From the NCBI GenBank assembly GCA_004214175.1, contig SGZH01000001.1:1-64000 (forward strand): a stretch of DNA of 64,000 nt. Direction: 5' to 3'. The DNA comes from Flavobacteriales bacterium (lineage in GTDB: Bacteria; Bacteroidota; Bacteroidia; Flavobacteriales; Flavobacteriaceae). Under the pieces are notes generated by a model. That model searched no databases and was not told the DNA's origin. It was given only the letters and a program-made list of their open reading frames with translations. The position numbers and the translations under genes are program-made. Shown piece by piece: positions 52,595 through 62,014 of the stretch; position 1 is the first letter of the stretch; each line of letters opens with the position of its first letter.

Positions 52595-52772
52595 AATTTT
52601 GACTTTTTTTAGTTGTAACTATTTAAGAATGTATTATATTTAAATTAATAAAAAAATTAAGTACCATTTTTGTTATTCAACCTAATAAATTACAATTGCT
52701 AAATTACAATTGTTAGTTTGTTAAAACAATTTTTATTTTAAGGTAAATAATAAATTTAATCTTACCATTAGT

Positions 52773-54971
52773 TTGGCAGAAAAAAACATTTATTCAGCAC
52801 TGAAAAAGTATTTTGGATTTACAAAATTCAAAGGATTACAAGAGGAGGTAGTAAAGAGCGTTTTAGCAAAAAAAGATGCTTTTGTAATAATGCCAACAGG
52901 GGGTGGTAAGTCTTTATGTTATCAACTTCCTGCATTTATGCAAGAAGGTACAGCTATTGTTGTATCTCCATTAATTGCCTTAATGAAAAACCAAGTTGAT
53001 GCACTAAGGTCTTTATCATCAGAAGTCGGTGTTGCCCATGTTTTGAATTCTTCTTTAAATAAAACAGAAATTAAACAAGTAAAGTCTGATATCGAATCTG
53101 GAATTACAAAATTATTATATGTAGCACCAGAATCACTAACAAAAGATGAAAATGTAGATTTTTTACAATCGGTAAAGATTTCTTTTGTTGCTATTGACGA
53201 AGCTCATTGTATTAGTGAGTGGGGGCATGATTTTAGACCAGAATATAGAAATTTAAAAAAAATAATTGAACGTATAGGTGAAAACATACCAAAAATTGGT
53301 TTAACCGCTACAGCAACCCCAAAAGTACAAGAAGACATTTTGAAAAATTTGGGTATTCAAAATGCAAATACATTTAAAGCCTCTTTTAATAGACCTAACC
53401 TATATTACGAGGTGCGACCAAAAACTAAAAATGTTGATACAGATATCATCCGCTTTATTAAAAAACATGATGGTAAAAGTGGTATAGTTTATTGTCTTAG
53501 TCGTAAACGTGTAGAGGAGCTTTCTCAAGCATTGCAGGTTAATGGTATTAAAGCAGTCCCTTATCATGCTGGCTTAGATTCAAAAACTCGAGTAAAGCAC
53601 CAGGATATGTTTTTAATGGAAGATATTGATGTTGTAGTTGCTACAATTGCCTTTGGAATGGGAATTGATAAACCAGATGTTCGATTTGTAATCCATAATG
53701 ATATACCGAAAAGTATAGAAAGTTATTATCAAGAGACAGGTAGAGCTGGTAGGGATGGGGGTGAAGGTATTTGTCTTGCTTACTATTCTTATAAAGATAT
53801 TGAAAAGCTTGAAAAATTTATGAGTGGTAAACCCGTCGCAGAACAAGAAATTGGTCACGCTTTATTGCAAGAAGTGGTTGCCTTTGCTGAAACTTCTGTT
53901 TCGAGAAGAAAATTTATTTTACACTATTTTGGAGAAACATTTGATAATGAAACTGGAGCTGGAGGTGATATGGATGATAACATGAAGTTTCCAAAGAAAA
54001 AAAATGAAGCAAAGCTTGAAGTTGTCAAATTGTTAAATGTAGTTACCAAAACCAATGAACGTTATAAATCCAAAGAGGTTGTTAACGTTTTAATTGGGCA
54101 TTCTAATGCTTTAATTAAGTCTCACAGAACTGAAAATCAAAATTTCTTTGGTTCTGGTTCTGAACGCGAAGCTAATTACTGGATGGCATTATTGCGGCAA
54201 TTATTAGTCGCTGGTTTTTTGAGAAAAGATATTGAAACCTATGGTTTAATAAAAATCACTGAACTTGGATTGGCTTTTTTAGATCAGCCAAAATCATTTA
54301 TGATGACTGAAGATCATTTTTTCAAAGATGCAAATGACGACAATATTATTACTAATCAAAAAGGAGGTGGGGTAGCTGCTGATGAAAAGCTTTTTACAAT
54401 TTTAAAATCTCAGAGAAAAAAAGTAGCAGATCAATTAAAACTCCCTCCGTTTGTTATATTTCAAGATCCTTCTTTAGAGGATATGGCCTTAAAATACCCA
54501 ATGTCAATTAACGAATTAGCAAATGTTCATGGAGTAGGAGAAGGAAAAGCAAAAAAATATGGAGAAACTTTTATTAAAATTATTAAGACCTACGTAGAAG
54601 AAAATGAAGTAATGCGTCCAGATGATTTCATTGTTAAATCTACAGGATCTAATAGTGCCCTCAAATTATATATTATCACCAATGTAGATAAAAAATTACC
54701 TCTGACAGATATTGCTGATGCAAAAAAAATGGAAATGAATGATTTAATTAAGGAAATGGAAGCTATTGTTAACAGTGGAACAAGACTTAATATAAATTAT
54801 TGGATTGATGAGGTATTAGATGAAGATCAACAGGAGGAAATTCATGAATATTTTTTAGAGGATGCTGAAACTCCAGATATTAGTACTGCTATGGAAGAGT
54901 TTGAAGGCGATTATGAAGAAGAAGAGTTACGGCTCTATAGAATTAAGTTTTTTAGTGAAATAGCAAATTAA
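52773..54971 (+). CDS. recQ: ATP-dependent DNA helicase RecQ
   Basis: MPTGGGKSLCYQLPA; DEAHCISEWGHDFRPEY; QETGRAGRDGGEG; HRDC region. Confidence 0.97.
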   Translation: MAEKNIYSALKKYFGFTKFKGLQEEVVKSVLAKKDAFVIMPTGGGKSLCYQLPAFMQEGTAIVVSPLIALMKNQVDALRSLSSEVGVAHVLNSSLNKTEIKQVKSDIESGITKLLYVAPESLTKDENVDFLQSVKISFVAIDEAHCISEWGHDFRPEYRNLKKIIERIGENIPKIGLTATATPKVQEDILKNLGIQNANTFKASFNRPNLYYEVRPKTKNVDTDIIRFIKKHDGKSGIVYCLSRKRVEELSQALQVNGIKAVPYHAGLDSKTRVKHQDMFLMEDIDVVVATIAFGMGIDKPDVRFVIHNDIPKSIESYYQETGRAGRDGGEGICLAYYSYKDIEKLEKFMSGKPVAEQEIGHALLQEVVAFAETSVSRRKFILHYFGETFDNETGAGGDMDDNMKFPKKKNEAKLEVVKLLNVVTKTNERYKSKEVVNVLIGHSNALIKSHRTENQNFFGSGSEREANYWMALLRQLLVAGFLRKDIETYGLIKITELGLAFLDQPKSFMMTEDHFFKDANDDNIITNQKGGGVAADEKLFTILKSQRKKVADQLKLPPFVIFQDPSLEDMALKYPMSINELANVHGVGEGKAKKYGETFIKIIKTYVEENEVMRPDDFIVKSTGSNSALKLYIITNVDKKLPLTDIADAKKMEMNDLIKEMEAIVNSGTRLNINYWIDEVLDEDQQEEIHEYFLEDAETPDISTAMEEFEGDYEEEELRLYRIKFFSEIAN

Positions 54972-55032
54972 CATCTGAACTCCATCCTAATAATACTTCA
55001 CAAAAACTTTATGAATTAGATAATTGAATATG

Positions 55033-55040
55033 TATCTTTG
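55033..55040 (+). promoter_or_regulatory. -7 element TATCTTTG (followed by C)
   Basis: TAnnTTTGC 23 nt upstream of ATG at 55063. Confidence 0.55.
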
Positions 55041-55062
55041 CACCTCATTTTAAAAAAAATCA

Positions 55063-55995
55063 ATGGAAGAAGGTATTTATGCAAAATTTGAAACAGATAA
55101 AGGAGATATCTTAATAAACCTTACCTATAAATTAACACCAGGCACAGTGGGGAACTTTGTTTCTCTTGTAGAGGGTAAACTTGAGAACAGTGCTAAACCT
55201 CAAGGTACTCCTTATTATGATGGCTTAAAGTTTCACAGAGTTATTCCAGATTTTATGATCCAAGGTGGAGACCCACTAGGTACTGGAGTTGGTGGCCCTG
55301 GATATCAATTTGATGATGAATTTCACCCAAAATTAAGACATGACACTCCAGGAGTTCTTTCCATGGCAAATTCAGGACCAGGATCTAATGGTAGCCAGTT
55401 TTTTATTACCCATGTGGAAACTCCATGGCTCGACAATAAACATTCAGTTTTTGGTATTGTTATCGAAGGAATGGATATTGTAAATACCATAGAGCAAGAT
55501 GATATCATGAATAAAGTAACAATAATTAGAGAAGGTGAAGAAGCAGAAAATTGGAATTCTGTTGAAACTTTCAGACAATTTACCGGAGCAAAAGCAGAGC
55601 GTTTAGCAGCAGCAAAGAAAACACAAGATGAATTATTAGGAAAAGTTTCTGAGGGATTTGAGAAGACGTCCTCTGGACTTCGTTATAAAATTATTCAAAA
55701 AGGTACTGGATCTAAACCAGCTAAGGGGCAAATTGTTTCTGTTCATTACAAAGGAATGTTTATTGATGGTGGTGTCTTTGACGATTCTTTTAAAAGAGGG
55801 AATCCTATCGAATTTCCAGTAGGAATGGGTAATGTAATTCCTGGATGGGATGAAGGAATTTTATTGTTAAACAAAGGTGATAAAGCTCGTTTTGTAATAC
55901 CATCTCAGTTAGCCTATGGAGAAGCTGGTGCTGGTGGAGTAATACCTCCAGGTGCTACTCTAATATTTGATGTTGAGCTAATGGATATAAAATAA
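55063..55995 (+). CDS. Dual-domain peptidyl-prolyl isomerase: N-terminal cyclophilin + C-terminal FKBP
   Basis: Cyclophilin: FHRVIPDFMIQGGDPLGTG...MANSGPGSNGSQFFITH; FKBP: GLRYKIIQKGTGSKPAKGQIVSVHYKGMFIDGGVFDDSF...GWDEGILLLNKGDKARFVIPSQLAYGEAGAGGVIPPGATLIFDVELMDI. Confidence 0.96.
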   Translation: MEEGIYAKFETDKGDILINLTYKLTPGTVGNFVSLVEGKLENSAKPQGTPYYDGLKFHRVIPDFMIQGGDPLGTGVGGPGYQFDDEFHPKLRHDTPGVLSMANSGPGSNGSQFFITHVETPWLDNKHSVFGIVIEGMDIVNTIEQDDIMNKVTIIREGEEAENWNSVETFRQFTGAKAERLAAAKKTQDELLGKVSEGFEKTSSGLRYKIIQKGTGSKPAKGQIVSVHYKGMFIDGGVFDDSFKRGNPIEFPVGMGNVIPGWDEGILLLNKGDKARFVIPSQLAYGEAGAGGVIPPGATLIFDVELMDIK

Positions 55996-56036
55996 TAGTA
56001 TTTTTCAAAATTATAAACAGTCTTTATGGCTACTTT

Positions 56037-56591
56037 TTATTTCCATTTAATATTGCATCCAATGCTTGGTTTTTGTTCTTTTTTTTGAGCTAGTCCTTTT
56101 ATCACTCTATCCAATGCAGTTCTCAAATCTTTTCCTGTTACAGGTTTTTTGTTAGCTGGTCTTGAGTCGTCAAGTTGTCCCCTGTAGACCAATTCAAGAT
56201 TTTTATCAAACAAAAAAAAATCTGGAGTGCAGGAAGCACCATAAGCTTTTGCAATTTTTTGTGTCTCATCAAAAAGGTATGGAAAACTAAATTTATATTT
56301 CACCGCATATTTTAGCATATTATGAGGAGAGTCTTCAGGATATTTTACAATGTCATTGCTATTGATTGCAACAAATCCAAAACCTTTTTTTAGATATTCA
56401 TTTGCGATTTTGACAATTTCATCCTTTACATGAACCACAAAAGGACAATGATTACAAATAAACATGATTAATGTTCCTTTTTGACCTTTTATGAAATTTA
56501 AAGAAACCTGATTTAAGGTAACGACATCATTTAAATGGAAATTTGGAGCTTTTGTGCCCAAAGGAACCATATTAGAGGGAGTCAATGACAT
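56037..56591 (-). CDS. Thioredoxin-like (AhpC/TSA) redoxin
   Basis: MVPLGTKAPNFHLNDV; GTLIMFICNHCPFVVHVKDEI; SCTPDFFLFDK. Confidence 0.93.
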   Translation of the reverse strand: MSLTPSNMVPLGTKAPNFHLNDVVTLNQVSLNFIKGQKGTLIMFICNHCPFVVHVKDEIVKIANEYLKKGFGFVAINSNDIVKYPEDSPHNMLKYAVKYKFSFPYLFDETQKIAKAYGASCTPDFFLFDKNLELVYRGQLDDSRPANKKPVTGKDLRTALDRVIKGLAQKKEQKPSIGCNIKWK

Positions 56592-56637
56592 TTTTTTAGT
56601 AATTTTATATATTGATGATTAAAACTACAATAATAAT

Positions 56638-56973
56638 ATGAATAAATTAAGTTGGAACGATTTTGAAAAAATAGATATGAGAGTAGGAACTATTATTCAT
56701 ATTGAAGATTTTCCTGAATTAAGAAATCCTGCCTACAAATTAACAATTAATTTTGGTAAAAAAATTGGTGTTAAAAAATCTTCTGCTCAGATTACTGCAC
56801 TTTATAAAAAAGAAGATTTAATCAATAAACAGGTTATAGCGGTCATTAATTTCCCAAAAAAACAAATTGCAAATTTTATGAGTGAATGTTTAGTTCTTGG
56901 TGCTGTACAAGGTAAAGAAGTAAGTATTATTCAGCCTAATTTAGAAGTTGCAAATGGACTAAGGATCTTTTAA
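56638..56973 (+). CDS. tRNA-binding (CsaA-like) OB-fold protein
   Basis: FEKIDMRVGTIIHIEDFPELRNPAYKLTINFG; QVIAVINFPKKQIANFMSECLVLGA. Confidence 0.93.
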   Translation: MNKLSWNDFEKIDMRVGTIIHIEDFPELRNPAYKLTINFGKKIGVKKSSAQITALYKKEDLINKQVIAVINFPKKQIANFMSECLVLGAVQGKEVSIIQPNLEVANGLRIF

Positions 56974-57063
56974 CTTAAAATTTATTTATTTTTTATTGAT
57001 TAAAAATAACTTTAAACGGTAAATAACGATTTTAGTTGATAAAATTCTTTTGATTGGTTTTTT

Positions 57064-57093
57064 TTGAAAATTAATAAATAAGCACTAGTTTTG
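57064..57093 (+). promoter_or_regulatory. rpsA promoter: TTG (57064-57066)-N19-TAGTTTTG (57086-57093)
   Basis: Matches the Bacteroidota -33/-7 consensus; ~150-nt 5' leader implied. Confidence 0.7.
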
Positions 57094-57248
57094 CACTCCT
57101 TTTTAGCAACAGAATAAGAAAAAAAAGGAAAAGTTATAAATCAAATAATTAACACTTCTGTGTTGAAGTTGCATAATTTCTTTTTTAAATACAGAATACA
57201 AAAAAATATTTTTAGTAAAACAAAAAACTAAAAATAAAACATTAGCAG

Positions 57249-59117
57249 ATGGCTAAAAAAGAAACCAAAGAAGAATTACAGGAAGAAGTAGCTACAGTAG
57301 CTACAGTTACTACTCCAGAACAACCTGCAAACGAAACTCCAAACAATGAAATTTCTCTTAAAGAAAAAGACCCAGCAGCTTTTTTAAAAGATTTTAACTG
57401 GCATAACTATCAAGAAGGAATTGATCCTATCGATGATGGTAAATTAGAAGAGTTTGAAAAATTAGTAGCTGATAATTTTGTCGACACACTGGACGACGAA
57501 GTGGTAGAAGGTGAAGTTGTATTTATCACTGATCGTGATGCTATTATAGATATTAATGCAAAATCTGAAGGTGTTATATCCTTGAATGAATTTAGATATA
57601 ATCCTGATTTAAAAGTTGGTGATAAAGTAGAAGTACTTATCGACGTTAGGGAAGACAGTACGGGGCAATTAATTTTATCACACCGAAAAGCTAGAACAAT
57701 TAAAGCATGGGAACGTGTAAATAAAGCTCACGATGAAGGAACAGTTGTGAATGGATTTGTAAAGTGTCGAACCAAAGGAGGGATGATTGTGGATGTATTC
57801 GGAATCGAAGCATTTTTACCAGGTTCACAAATAGATGTTAAACCAATTCGTGACTATGACGTATACGTTGATAAGACCATGGAATTTAAAGTTGTGAAAA
57901 TTAATCACGAATTTAAAAATGTTGTAGTATCTCACAAGGCACTTATTGAAGCAGATATCGAAGAACAGAAAAAAGAAATTATTGGTCAATTAGAAAAAGG
58001 TCAAGTTTTAGAAGGTATAGTTAAAAATATAACCTCTTATGGGGTCTTTGTTGATTTAGGAGGTGTAGATGGTTTAGTTCATATTACAGACCTTTCTTGG
58101 TCTAGAATTAACCATCCAAATGAGATAGTTGAACTTGATCAAAAACTAAATGTAGTTATTCTTGATTTTGACGAAAATAAATCTCGTATTCAATTAGGAC
58201 TAAAACAATTAAGTAAACACCCTTGGGATTCACTAGGTGAAGAAGTTAAGGTTGGAGACAAAGTAAAAGGTAAAGTAGTTGTAATTGCTGATTATGGAGC
58301 TTTTATTGAAGTTGCAGATGGTGTTGAAGGGTTAATTCATGTAAGCGAAATGTCTTGGTCTACTCACTTGAGAAGTGCTCAAGATTTTGTTACTGTCGGT
58401 GATGAAGTTGAAGCAGTAATTTTAACACTAGACCGTGAAACTCGAAAAATGTCCTTAGGAATCAAACAAATTACTCCTGATCCATGGACCGACATTACCA
58501 AAAAGTACCCAGTAGGTTCAACTCATAAAGGGATCGTTCGTAATTTTACAAATTTCGGTGTTTTTGTTGAGATGGAGGAAGGTATAGACGGATTGATTTA
58601 CATTAGTGATTTATCTTGGACTAAAAAGATTAAGCATCCAAGTGAATTTACTAATGTTGGAGATGAATTAGACGTTGTTGTATTAGAACTTGATGTCGAA
58701 GGTCGTAAGTTAAGTCTAGGTCACAAGCAAACTACTGAAAACCCTTGGGATAAATTCCAAAAGGAATTTGCTGTTGGTACAAAGCATACAGCTTCAATTG
58801 CTGAAATCGTTGATAAAGGGGCTACAATCAACTTTAATGATGAGATAGTTGCATTTGTACCATTTAGACACCTTGAGAAGGAAGATGGTTCTAAACTTCA
58901 AAAAGGGGAAGAAGCACAATTTGAAATTATTGAATTCAATAAGGATTTCAAAAAAGTAGTAGCTTCTCACATGACTATACATAAGGATGAAGAAGCAAAA
59001 ATAGTAAAACAAGCTGCAAAGAAGCAAGCAAAAGCTGCTGAAGAAGCTAAACCAACCCTAGGAGATGCTAATGAAAAATTACAAGCTCTTAAGGATAAAA
59101 TGGATGGTAAAAAGTAA
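57249..59117 (+). CDS. rpsA: 30S ribosomal protein S1
   Basis: Repeated S1 domains, e.g. GIVKNITSYGVFVDLGGVDGLVHITDLSW, GIVRNFTNFGVFVEMEEGIDGLIYISDLSW. Confidence 0.97.
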   Translation: MAKKETKEELQEEVATVATVTTPEQPANETPNNEISLKEKDPAAFLKDFNWHNYQEGIDPIDDGKLEEFEKLVADNFVDTLDDEVVEGEVVFITDRDAIIDINAKSEGVISLNEFRYNPDLKVGDKVEVLIDVREDSTGQLILSHRKARTIKAWERVNKAHDEGTVVNGFVKCRTKGGMIVDVFGIEAFLPGSQIDVKPIRDYDVYVDKTMEFKVVKINHEFKNVVVSHKALIEADIEEQKKEIIGQLEKGQVLEGIVKNITSYGVFVDLGGVDGLVHITDLSWSRINHPNEIVELDQKLNVVILDFDENKSRIQLGLKQLSKHPWDSLGEEVKVGDKVKGKVVVIADYGAFIEVADGVEGLIHVSEMSWSTHLRSAQDFVTVGDEVEAVILTLDRETRKMSLGIKQITPDPWTDITKKYPVGSTHKGIVRNFTNFGVFVEMEEGIDGLIYISDLSWTKKIKHPSEFTNVGDELDVVVLELDVEGRKLSLGHKQTTENPWDKFQKEFAVGTKHTASIAEIVDKGATINFNDEIVAFVPFRHLEKEDGSKLQKGEEAQFEIIEFNKDFKKVVASHMTIHKDEEAKIVKQAAKKQAKAAEEAKPTLGDANEKLQALKDKMDGKK

Positions 59118-59136
59118 TAATTATATACTTTATCTG

Positions 59137-59163
59137 AAAGCCTCACTTAGTGAGGCTTTTTTT
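59137..59163 (+). terminator. Rho-independent terminator of rpsA
   Basis: AAAGCCTCAC-TTA-GTGAGGCTTT followed by a T tract. Confidence 0.88.
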
Positions 59164-59171
59164 TAACAAAA

Positions 59172-59201
59172 TTGATAAACACAAAAAAAATAGTATTTTT
59201 G
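59172..59201 (+). promoter_or_regulatory. pyrR promoter: TTG (59172-59174)-N19-TATTTTTG (59194-59201)
   Basis: Matches TTG-N19-TAnnTTTG. Confidence 0.7.
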
Positions 59202-59230
59202 TGTCCTGAACAAAAGTTTAGAAAATACCT

Positions 59231-59770
59231 ATGAGTCAAAAAGTGTTACTCAATGCTACAGAAGTAAATATAGCGCTTCATCGCTTGGCTTGTCAATTAA
59301 TTGAGAATCACGATACCTTTTCAGAAACTGTTTTAATTGGAATACAACCAAGGGGGGTATTCCTGGCAGAAAGAATAAAATTACTTCTAGAGACAACCTA
59401 TAAAGTTAAAAATATTGAACTAGGATATTTAGATATCACTTTTTATAGGGATGATTTTAGAAGAAACGAAAAAACTATTAAAGCTAGTTCAACGAACATC
59501 GATTTTATAATTGAAAATAAAAAAGTAGTATTTGTTGATGATGTGCTTTATACTGGTCGAAGTATCAGAGCTGCGCTGACTGCGATACAAACTTTTGGAA
59601 GACCCCTCGAAATCGAATTATTAACATTTATTGATCGTCGTTTTAGTAGACATTTACCAATCCAGCCTGATTATAGAGGCAGACAAGTGGATGCTATTAA
59701 TAATGAAAAAGTAAAAGTTTGTTGGAAAGAAAATGATGGTTTAGATGCAGTTTATTTAATTAAAAATTAA
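59231..59770 (+). CDS. pyrR: PyrR-type bifunctional regulator/uracil phosphoribosyltransferase
   Basis: LIGIQPRGVFLAERI; LDITFYRDDF; KKVVFVDDVLYTGRSIRAAL; DRRFSRHLPIQPDYRGR. Confidence 0.96.
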   Translation: MSQKVLLNATEVNIALHRLACQLIENHDTFSETVLIGIQPRGVFLAERIKLLLETTYKVKNIELGYLDITFYRDDFRRNEKTIKASSTNIDFIIENKKVVFVDDVLYTGRSIRAALTAIQTFGRPLEIELLTFIDRRFSRHLPIQPDYRGRQVDAINNEKVKVCWKENDGLDAVYLIKN

Positions 59771-59778
59771 AAAGGACT

Positions 59779-60717
59779 ATGAGTGAATTAAGTGTAAAGC
59801 ACTTATTAGGAATAAAGTATATCAATGAAAATGATATTAATTTAATCTTTAAGACAGCAGATCATTTTAAAGAAGTAATTAACAGGTCCATAAAAAAAGT
59901 GCCTTCGTTAAGAGATATTACCATTGCTAATCTTTTCTTTGAAAATAGCACCAGGACCAGATTATCTTTTGAATTAGCTGAAAAGCGTTTATCTGCGGAT
60001 GTTGTAAATTTTTCGGCTTCCTCTTCATCTTTAAATAAAGGAGAGACTCTTATTGATACCGTTAACAACATACTTTCTATGAAAGTAGATATGGTTGTGA
60101 TGAGGCATTCAAATCCTGGAGCTAGCATTTTCTTATCTAAGCATATTAATGCAAGTATTATTAATGCGGGAGACGGAGCACATGAACATCCCACACAAGC
60201 TTTATTGGACTGTTACTCCATTAAAGAACAATTTGGTGAAGTAGCAGGAAAAAATATTTTGATAGTTGGAGATATATTGCATTCAAGGGTAGCTTTGTCT
60301 AATATATTTGCACTAAAAAAACTAGGAGCAAATGTAAAAGTCTGTGGGCCAAAAACATTAATTCCTAAACATATATCATCTTTAGGGGTAACGGTAGAAT
60401 TAAATCTGAAAAAAGCTTTAGAATGGTGTGATGTAGCGAATATGTTACGAGTTCAAAATGAAAGAATGGATATTAGTTATTTTCCTACCACTAGAGAATA
60501 TACCCAGCAATTTGGTTTAAATAAAAAGATTCTTGACTCCTTAGACAAAGAAATTATAGTAATGCATCCAGGCCCAATCAATAGAGGTGTTGAAATTACA
60601 AGCGATGTTGCAGATAGTAGCCAAGCGATTATTTTAAATCAGGTTGAAAATGGTGTAGCTATAAGAATGGCGGTCTTATATTTATTAGCTTCAAAACTCC
60701 AAAGAAATGAAAATTGA
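59779..60717 (+). CDS. pyrB: Aspartate carbamoyltransferase catalytic subunit
   Basis: FFENSTRTRLSFELAEKRL; GDGAHEHPTQALLDCYSI; HPGPINRGVEI. Confidence 0.98.
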   Translation: MSELSVKHLLGIKYINENDINLIFKTADHFKEVINRSIKKVPSLRDITIANLFFENSTRTRLSFELAEKRLSADVVNFSASSSSLNKGETLIDTVNNILSMKVDMVVMRHSNPGASIFLSKHINASIINAGDGAHEHPTQALLDCYSIKEQFGEVAGKNILIVGDILHSRVALSNIFALKKLGANVKVCGPKTLIPKHISSLGVTVELNLKKALEWCDVANMLRVQNERMDISYFPTTREYTQQFGLNKKILDSLDKEIIVMHPGPINRGVEITSDVADSSQAIILNQVENGVAIRMAVLYLLASKLQRNEN

Positions 60718-61042
60718 TACTCATGAAAATTTCATTATTATAAAAAAAACGATCAATAATTTTAAGGACTTTGTATTTTCCTTAAATCCAAAATCGAATG
60801 TTCAATTATGTAATAAAAATGTGATTATTGATTTATTAGAATACGATGGATTTAGTTTAGAAAAATTGTATTTATTTTTTGAATTAGGTACTATTTTTAG
60901 AAAATCGAATAATTCATTTGTTATTGTAAACAATCAAATCAATCTAAATGATATTCCTGATGAAATTATGGTAGTACCAACAATTCAAGAAGCTAAAGAC
61001 ATCATTGAAATGGAAATTGTAGAACGTGAATTAGGGATATAA
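60707..61042 (+). CDS. Hypothetical protein (111 aa) between pyrB and rnz; STAS-like features suspected
   Basis: Overlaps the pyrB 3' end by 11 nt and ends 9 nt before rnz; VVPTIQEAKDIIEMEIVERELGI C-terminus. Confidence 0.7.
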   Translation: MKIDTHENFIIIKKTINNFKDFVFSLNPKSNVQLCNKNVIIDLLEYDGFSLEKLYLFFELGTIFRKSNNSFVIVNNQINLNDIPDEIMVVPTIQEAKDIIEMEIVERELGI

Positions 61043-61051
61043 ACTTATTTT

Positions 61052-61957
61052 ATGGAATTAACAATACTTGGTTGTTACTCTGCAACTCCACGGCCAAAAA
61101 CCCGACCGACCGCTCAAATATTATCGGTAAAAAATCATTTATTTTTGATAGACTGTGGAGAAGGAACTCAAGTTCAACTAAGAAATTGTAAAATTAAATT
61201 TTCAAGGATTAAGCATGTATTTATTTCTCACTTGCATGGTGATCACTATTTTGGTTTGATAGGATTAATCTCCACTTTTTTATTGTTAGCAAGAGAGACT
61301 GAATTGCATATTTATGGACCAAAAGGAATAAAAGAAGTGATAATGCTTCAGCTAAAACTCGGTAAATCTTGGGTTAATTTTCCTTTAACTTTTCATGAAT
61401 TAGAAAGTAAAGATTCTGAAATTATTTTTGAAGATGAAAAGGTAACAGTTCAAACTATACCTCTCAAACACCGAATATATACGAATGGATTTTTATTTAA
61501 AGAAAAAATAGGGGATCGAAAGGTAGATATAGAGTCTGTAAAAAATAATAATATTGATATTAGCTATTGCCAAAAAATTAAAAAGGGTTTTGATATTAAA
61601 AACGAAAAAGGAATTTTAATACCTAATAAAAAAATATCTTTTGATCCTGATCCCCCAAAGTCTTATGCTTTTTGCTCAGACACGCAATTTTATCCAGCTT
61701 GTATTCCTATCATTAAAAATTCAACAGTGTTATACCACGAATCTTCTTTTTTAGACGAACATGAGCATTTGTGTGCTGCAACTAGACATAGCACCGCTAA
61801 ACAAGCTGCCGAAATTGCTAAACAAGCCAATGTAAAAAAATTAATTTTAGGGCATTATTCGACTAGGTATCCAAATATTGAAAAATTTAAAATGGAAGCG
61901 AAACAAATTTTTGAAAATGTAGAATTAGCTAGAGATGGTCTAGTTTTTAAAATTTAA
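61052..61957 (+). CDS. rnz: Ribonuclease Z
   Basis: LTILGCYSATPRPKTRPTAQIL; LIDCGEGTQVQLR; FISHLHGDHYFGLIGL; ESSFLDEHEHLCAATRHSTAKQAAEIA. Confidence 0.97.
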   Translation: MELTILGCYSATPRPKTRPTAQILSVKNHLFLIDCGEGTQVQLRNCKIKFSRIKHVFISHLHGDHYFGLIGLISTFLLLARETELHIYGPKGIKEVIMLQLKLGKSWVNFPLTFHELESKDSEIIFEDEKVTVQTIPLKHRIYTNGFLFKEKIGDRKVDIESVKNNNIDISYCQKIKKGFDIKNEKGILIPNKKISFDPDPPKSYAFCSDTQFYPACIPIIKNSTVLYHESSFLDEHEHLCAATRHSTAKQAAEIAKQANVKKLILGHYSTRYPNIEKFKMEAKQIFENVELARDGLVFKI

Positions 61958-62014
61958 TTTAAAACTTATTTTTCTTAAAATTTAAAACTCGTAACTTGCA
62001 TAAAAAGTAAAATT

